NCBI GenBank assembly: GCA_035528375.1
Contig: DATKYS010000016.1
Location: forward strand, 1 to 14,505
Origin: a bacterium
GTDB lineage: Bacteria > RBG-13-66-14
Length of the DNA: 14,505 bases
Direction of reading: 5' to 3'
Shown: positions 12,558 to 14,505 of the stretch, one piece after another
Layout: every line of letters begins with the position of its first letter
How positions within the stretch are numbered: the stretch's first letter is position 1
Made by a program: the position numbers and the translations under genes
Notes under the pieces: generated by a model
Seen by the model: only the letters and a program-made list of their open reading frames with translations
What the model was told of the DNA's origin: nothing
Databases searched by the model: none

Positions 12558-13553
12558 TCACTTCCGGGCGCCCTCGGGCTGGTTGAAGATGAAGTACACC
12601 AGCACGGTGCGCACCTGGTCGTCGAGCTGGGCCTCGTTGTGGAAGGTGGTGTAGCCCACCTTGCCCGCGCCGTAGGAGAAGTCCACCATCAGCGGCGCGT
12701 CTTCCGCCGAGCCGTCGTAATACTCGATGTCGCCCTGGAGGAGGACCTCGGTCCCCGGACCGGCATCCAGGATGACCGCCCAACAGCCCAGGTTGTAATA
12801 AATATCCACGGTGTGGCTGCCCAGGTAGTCCTCGAGCTCTTGGCGCATGACTTCGCCGGTGACGGTGCCCTCTTCGCCCCACAGGGGTCCACCGTCCCCT
12901 TCCAGGTCCAGGAACTCGATGGCGTCGGGCCAGACCGCCTCGATGTACTCCCACTCCCAGTCCGAGGCGTAGAGGTAGCCGCCCTCGTCCACGAAGCGCT
13001 CCAGGTTGGCGATTACGTCGGCGTCGGAGGCCCAATCGGTGTCGGAGCCGCAGTTCAGGAAAAGCATCTGCAAGGGTTCCAGGTTGCTCCAGTCGGCTAG
13101 GTCGGCATCGGAGAGCGTGGTGTAGTCGTAGCCCAGTTCGTCGAGAATGTCCTCGATGGAATCGAAATACCCGGGAACGACAGCGATTTCGCTGGAATCA
13201 ATCTCGAGGTCGAGCCTGACGTCCTCGTCGAAGTCGCCGGGGACGTTCACGTCAGTTTCGGCGTGGAAGCCGCCCTTGGAGGCCTCCAGGAGGGCGCCGC
13301 CGTCAGGCAGCTCCTGGTCGAAGACGAACTCGCCCTCGGTATCGGTGGTCGTCGTGTAATCCGCGGCGAGTACGCCGTAGTACGTCAGCTCGACCAGCGC
13401 GCCGGCCACCGGGGTCTCGCCATCCGCGGCGTAGACGTAGCCGGAGAGGTGGTCGGGGTCGAAGCTGTCGCCGTTTCCGTCGGGGCCGGTGGTGGTGGCG
13501 CAGCCCAGGAACACTAAAAAGACCGCCAGTAAAGGTACAGTCAGTTTGTGCAT
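12558..13553 (-). CDS. Lipoprotein with carboxypeptidase-regulatory-like domain and amidotransferase-like domain
   Basis: Strongly acidic predicted lipoprotein of 331 residues; the precise function is not recognised. The signal MHKLTVPLLAVFLVFLGC makes Cys18 the lipidated residue, followed by a flexible Thr/Gly/Asp linker. Residues about 36-104 match a CarboxypepD_reg-like beta sandwich (LSGYVYAADGETPVAGALVEL, then TDTEGEFVFDQELPDG). Residues about 122-325 look like a ThuA/class-I glutamine-amidotransferase-type Rossmann fold: IAVVPGYFDSIEDILDELGYDYTTLSD, LQMLFLNCG, NLERFVDEGGYLYASDW and a late GAGKVGYTTFHNEAQ. Cys168 lies where such folds can carry a nucleophile, but no catalytic triad can be confirmed. 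ATG 13553 has an excellent GGAGG at 13561-13565. It ends at a strong terminator and lies 75 bp downstream of rfbB without a visible terminator between them, so partial read-through is possible. Confidence 0.8.
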   Translation of the reverse strand: MHKLTVPLLAVFLVFLGCATTTGPDGNGDSFDPDHLSGYVYAADGETPVAGALVELTYYGVLAADYTTTTDTEGEFVFDQELPDGGALLEASKGGFHAETDVNVPGDFDEDVRLDLEIDSSEIAVVPGYFDSIEDILDELGYDYTTLSDADLADWSNLEPLQMLFLNCGSDTDWASDADVIANLERFVDEGGYLYASDWEWEYIEAVWPDAIEFLDLEGDGGPLWGEEGTVTGEVMRQELEDYLGSHTVDIYYNLGCWAVILDAGPGTEVLLQGDIEYYDGSAEDAPLMVDFSYGAGKVGYTTFHNEAQLDDQVRTVLVYFIFNQPEGARK

Positions 13554-13592
13554 GATTTTTCCTCCAGGTTTGTGGGGTGATTGTATTGCGTA

Positions 13593-13598
13593 AGTATA
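13593..13598 (-). promoter_or_regulatory. Candidate -10 box upstream of the acidic lipoprotein
   Basis: TATACT on the minus strand, 40 bp before the start codon, in an AT-rich gap after rfbB. A second hexamer, TACAAT, lies closer to the gene. Neither has a recognisable -35 at 16-18 bp, so this is weak. Confidence 0.25.
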
Positions 13599-13628
13599 GA
13601 CCCTCGCAGTGGGTTTTTCGAGGCCTCT

Positions 13629-14505
13629 TCACGCGCGGCCCTGGTCGCGGTAGTACCGCTTCCACCACCGCTTGAACTCGCCGGACTTTATCTTCTCCCA
13701 CCATTCCTTGTTCTTCTTGTACCAGGCCACGGTCTCGCGGATTCCCTCGGCGAACTCGTGCTCCGGCTCCCAGCCCAGCTCCCGAATCTTGCCCGAGTCC
13801 AGGGCGTAGCGGTAGTCGTGGCCGGGGCGGTCGGGGACGCGCTTGAGTAGTTTTTTATCGGCGCCCACGGCGTCCAGGATGGCCCCCCCCATCTCCATCG
13901 TGTTCAGGAGGGTCCCCCCGCCGACGTTGTACGCCTCGCCGTTCTCGCCCTTTTCGATTAAAAGCAGAATCGCCCGGCAGTGGTCGCGGACGTGAATCCA
14001 GTCGCGCACCGCCTCGCCGGTGCCGTACACCGGGCAGGGCTTGCCCTCGATGGCGTTGGTAATGAAGAGCGGCACCAGCTTTTCCGGGTACTGGCGCGGG
14101 CCGTAGTTGTTCGACGACCGGCTGATGACCACCGGCACGCCGTGGGTGGCCCAGTAGGAATACGCCAGGCGGTCGGCGGCCGCTTTGCTCGCCGCGTACG
14201 GGTTGCGCGGCATCAAGGGGTCGGTTTCTTTACTAAATCCTTCCAGCACCTCGCCGTAGATTTCGTCGGTGGAGACCTGGACGAAGCGCTTGACGCCCAG
14301 TTCCCTGGCCGCTTCCAGGAGCACGAAGGCGCCGAAGACGTCGGTTTTTATGAACGCGTCGGCGGCCACGATGGAGCGGTCCACGTGGGTTTCGGCGGCG
14401 AAGTTGACCACCGCGTCGCAGCCGTCCATGGCGCCCAGCGCGTCGGCGCGCACCGACACGTCGCCCTTCAAAAAGGTGATGTCGCCCCAGACCGCGTCGA
14501 GGTTG
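13629..14505 (-). CDS. rfbB: dTDP-glucose 4,6-dehydratase, N-terminus outside the window
   Basis: Converts dTDP-glucose to dTDP-4-keto-6-deoxyglucose, the second step toward dTDP-rhamnose and related O-antigen or glycan sugars. It is a cytosolic NAD-dependent extended short-chain dehydrogenase. About 291 C-terminal residues are present, beginning in frame with NLDAVWGDITFLKGDV. The TTG at 14471 is internal, not the true start, and the GxxGxxG nucleotide-binding loop lies beyond the edge. Seen are NFAAETHVDRSI, the catalytic STDEIYGEV segment (Thr-Asp-Glu triplet), YAASKAAADRL with the Tyr-x-x-x-Lys pair, and SRSSNNYGPRQYPEKLVPLFI. VYGTGEAVRDWIHVRDHCRAI and the usual basic/aromatic tail follow. 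These are diagnostic for RfbB/RmlB rather than a generic epimerase. No other dTDP-rhamnose gene is visible in the window. Confidence 0.93.
   Translation of the reverse strand, partial: NLDAVWGDITFLKGDVSVRADALGAMDGCDAVVNFAAETHVDRSIVAADAFIKTDVFGAFVLLEAARELGVKRFVQVSTDEIYGEVLEGFSKETDPLMPRNPYAASKAAADRLAYSYWATHGVPVVISRSSNNYGPRQYPEKLVPLFITNAIEGKPCPVYGTGEAVRDWIHVRDHCRAILLLIEKGENGEAYNVGGGTLLNTMEMGGAILDAVGADKKLLKRVPDRPGHDYRYALDSGKIRELGWEPEHEFAEGIRETVAWYKKNKEWWEKIKSGEFKRWWKRYYRDQGRA

Noticed and set aside
14469-14471. TTG at 14471 as the start of rfbB.
   Set aside because: The frame continues to the window edge with typical RfbB sequence, and the nucleotide-binding loop would be missing if translation began here.

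Overview
This is a GC-rich, gene-dense bacterial window with no tRNA, rRNA, CRISPR array, transposase or phage gene that I can recognise. Four proteins carry lipoprotein-type signal peptides and one has a Sec signal. The set also includes a zinc-uptake ABC system, a dTDP-sugar gene, TolB-type propellers, a DUF3160 protein and a HEAT/SH3b protein. This suggests a double-membraned, uncultivated lineage of candidate-phylum type; I cannot place it by sequence alone. Initiation codons are mixed (ATG, TTG, probably GTG), and several short AT-rich codon islands interrupt otherwise GC-ending codon usage.

Layout. 1-132: gene-free edge with a REP-like hairpin segment and a 12-bp palindrome. 133-1819 (-): ruvX followed by a site-2-protease-like M50 membrane peptidase. 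1873-2238 (+): a cold-shock protein gene with its own promoter and terminator. 2318-3352 (-): a beta-propeller lipoprotein, more AT-rich than its surroundings. 3523-6556 (-): a zinc operon in the order zur-like regulator, znuA, znuC, znuB, with two ATGA stop/start overlaps. 6557-6796: a divergent control region. 6797-12493 (+): two genes 3 bp apart, encoding a membrane-anchored propeller-DUF3160 protein and an exported HEAT-repeat/SH3b protein. 12558-13553 (-): a lipoprotein with a carboxypeptidase-regulatory-like domain and an amidotransferase-like fold, followed by a terminator. 13629-14505 (-): the 3' part of rfbB (dTDP-glucose 4,6-dehydratase), cut by the window edge.

Two signals stand out. 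First, an 11-bp motif, GTAGTGGNTA plus one base, occurs seven times in the first 6 kb, with an eighth near-match at 9971. In four coding copies it forces GTA-GTG Val-Val codons and other non-preferred codons in a genome that otherwise favours GC-ending codons. That is what a genome-wide functional oligomer, such as a DNA-uptake-like sequence, would look like. Second, the zinc operon promoter (TTGCAT-N17-TATAAT) is covered by two phased GCAA-N5-TTGC palindromes. They also lie just upstream of a divergent TTGACA-N17-TAGGAT promoter driving the DUF3160/HEAT pair. This suggests an autoregulated Zur switch that may tie this uncharacterised envelope pair to metal status.
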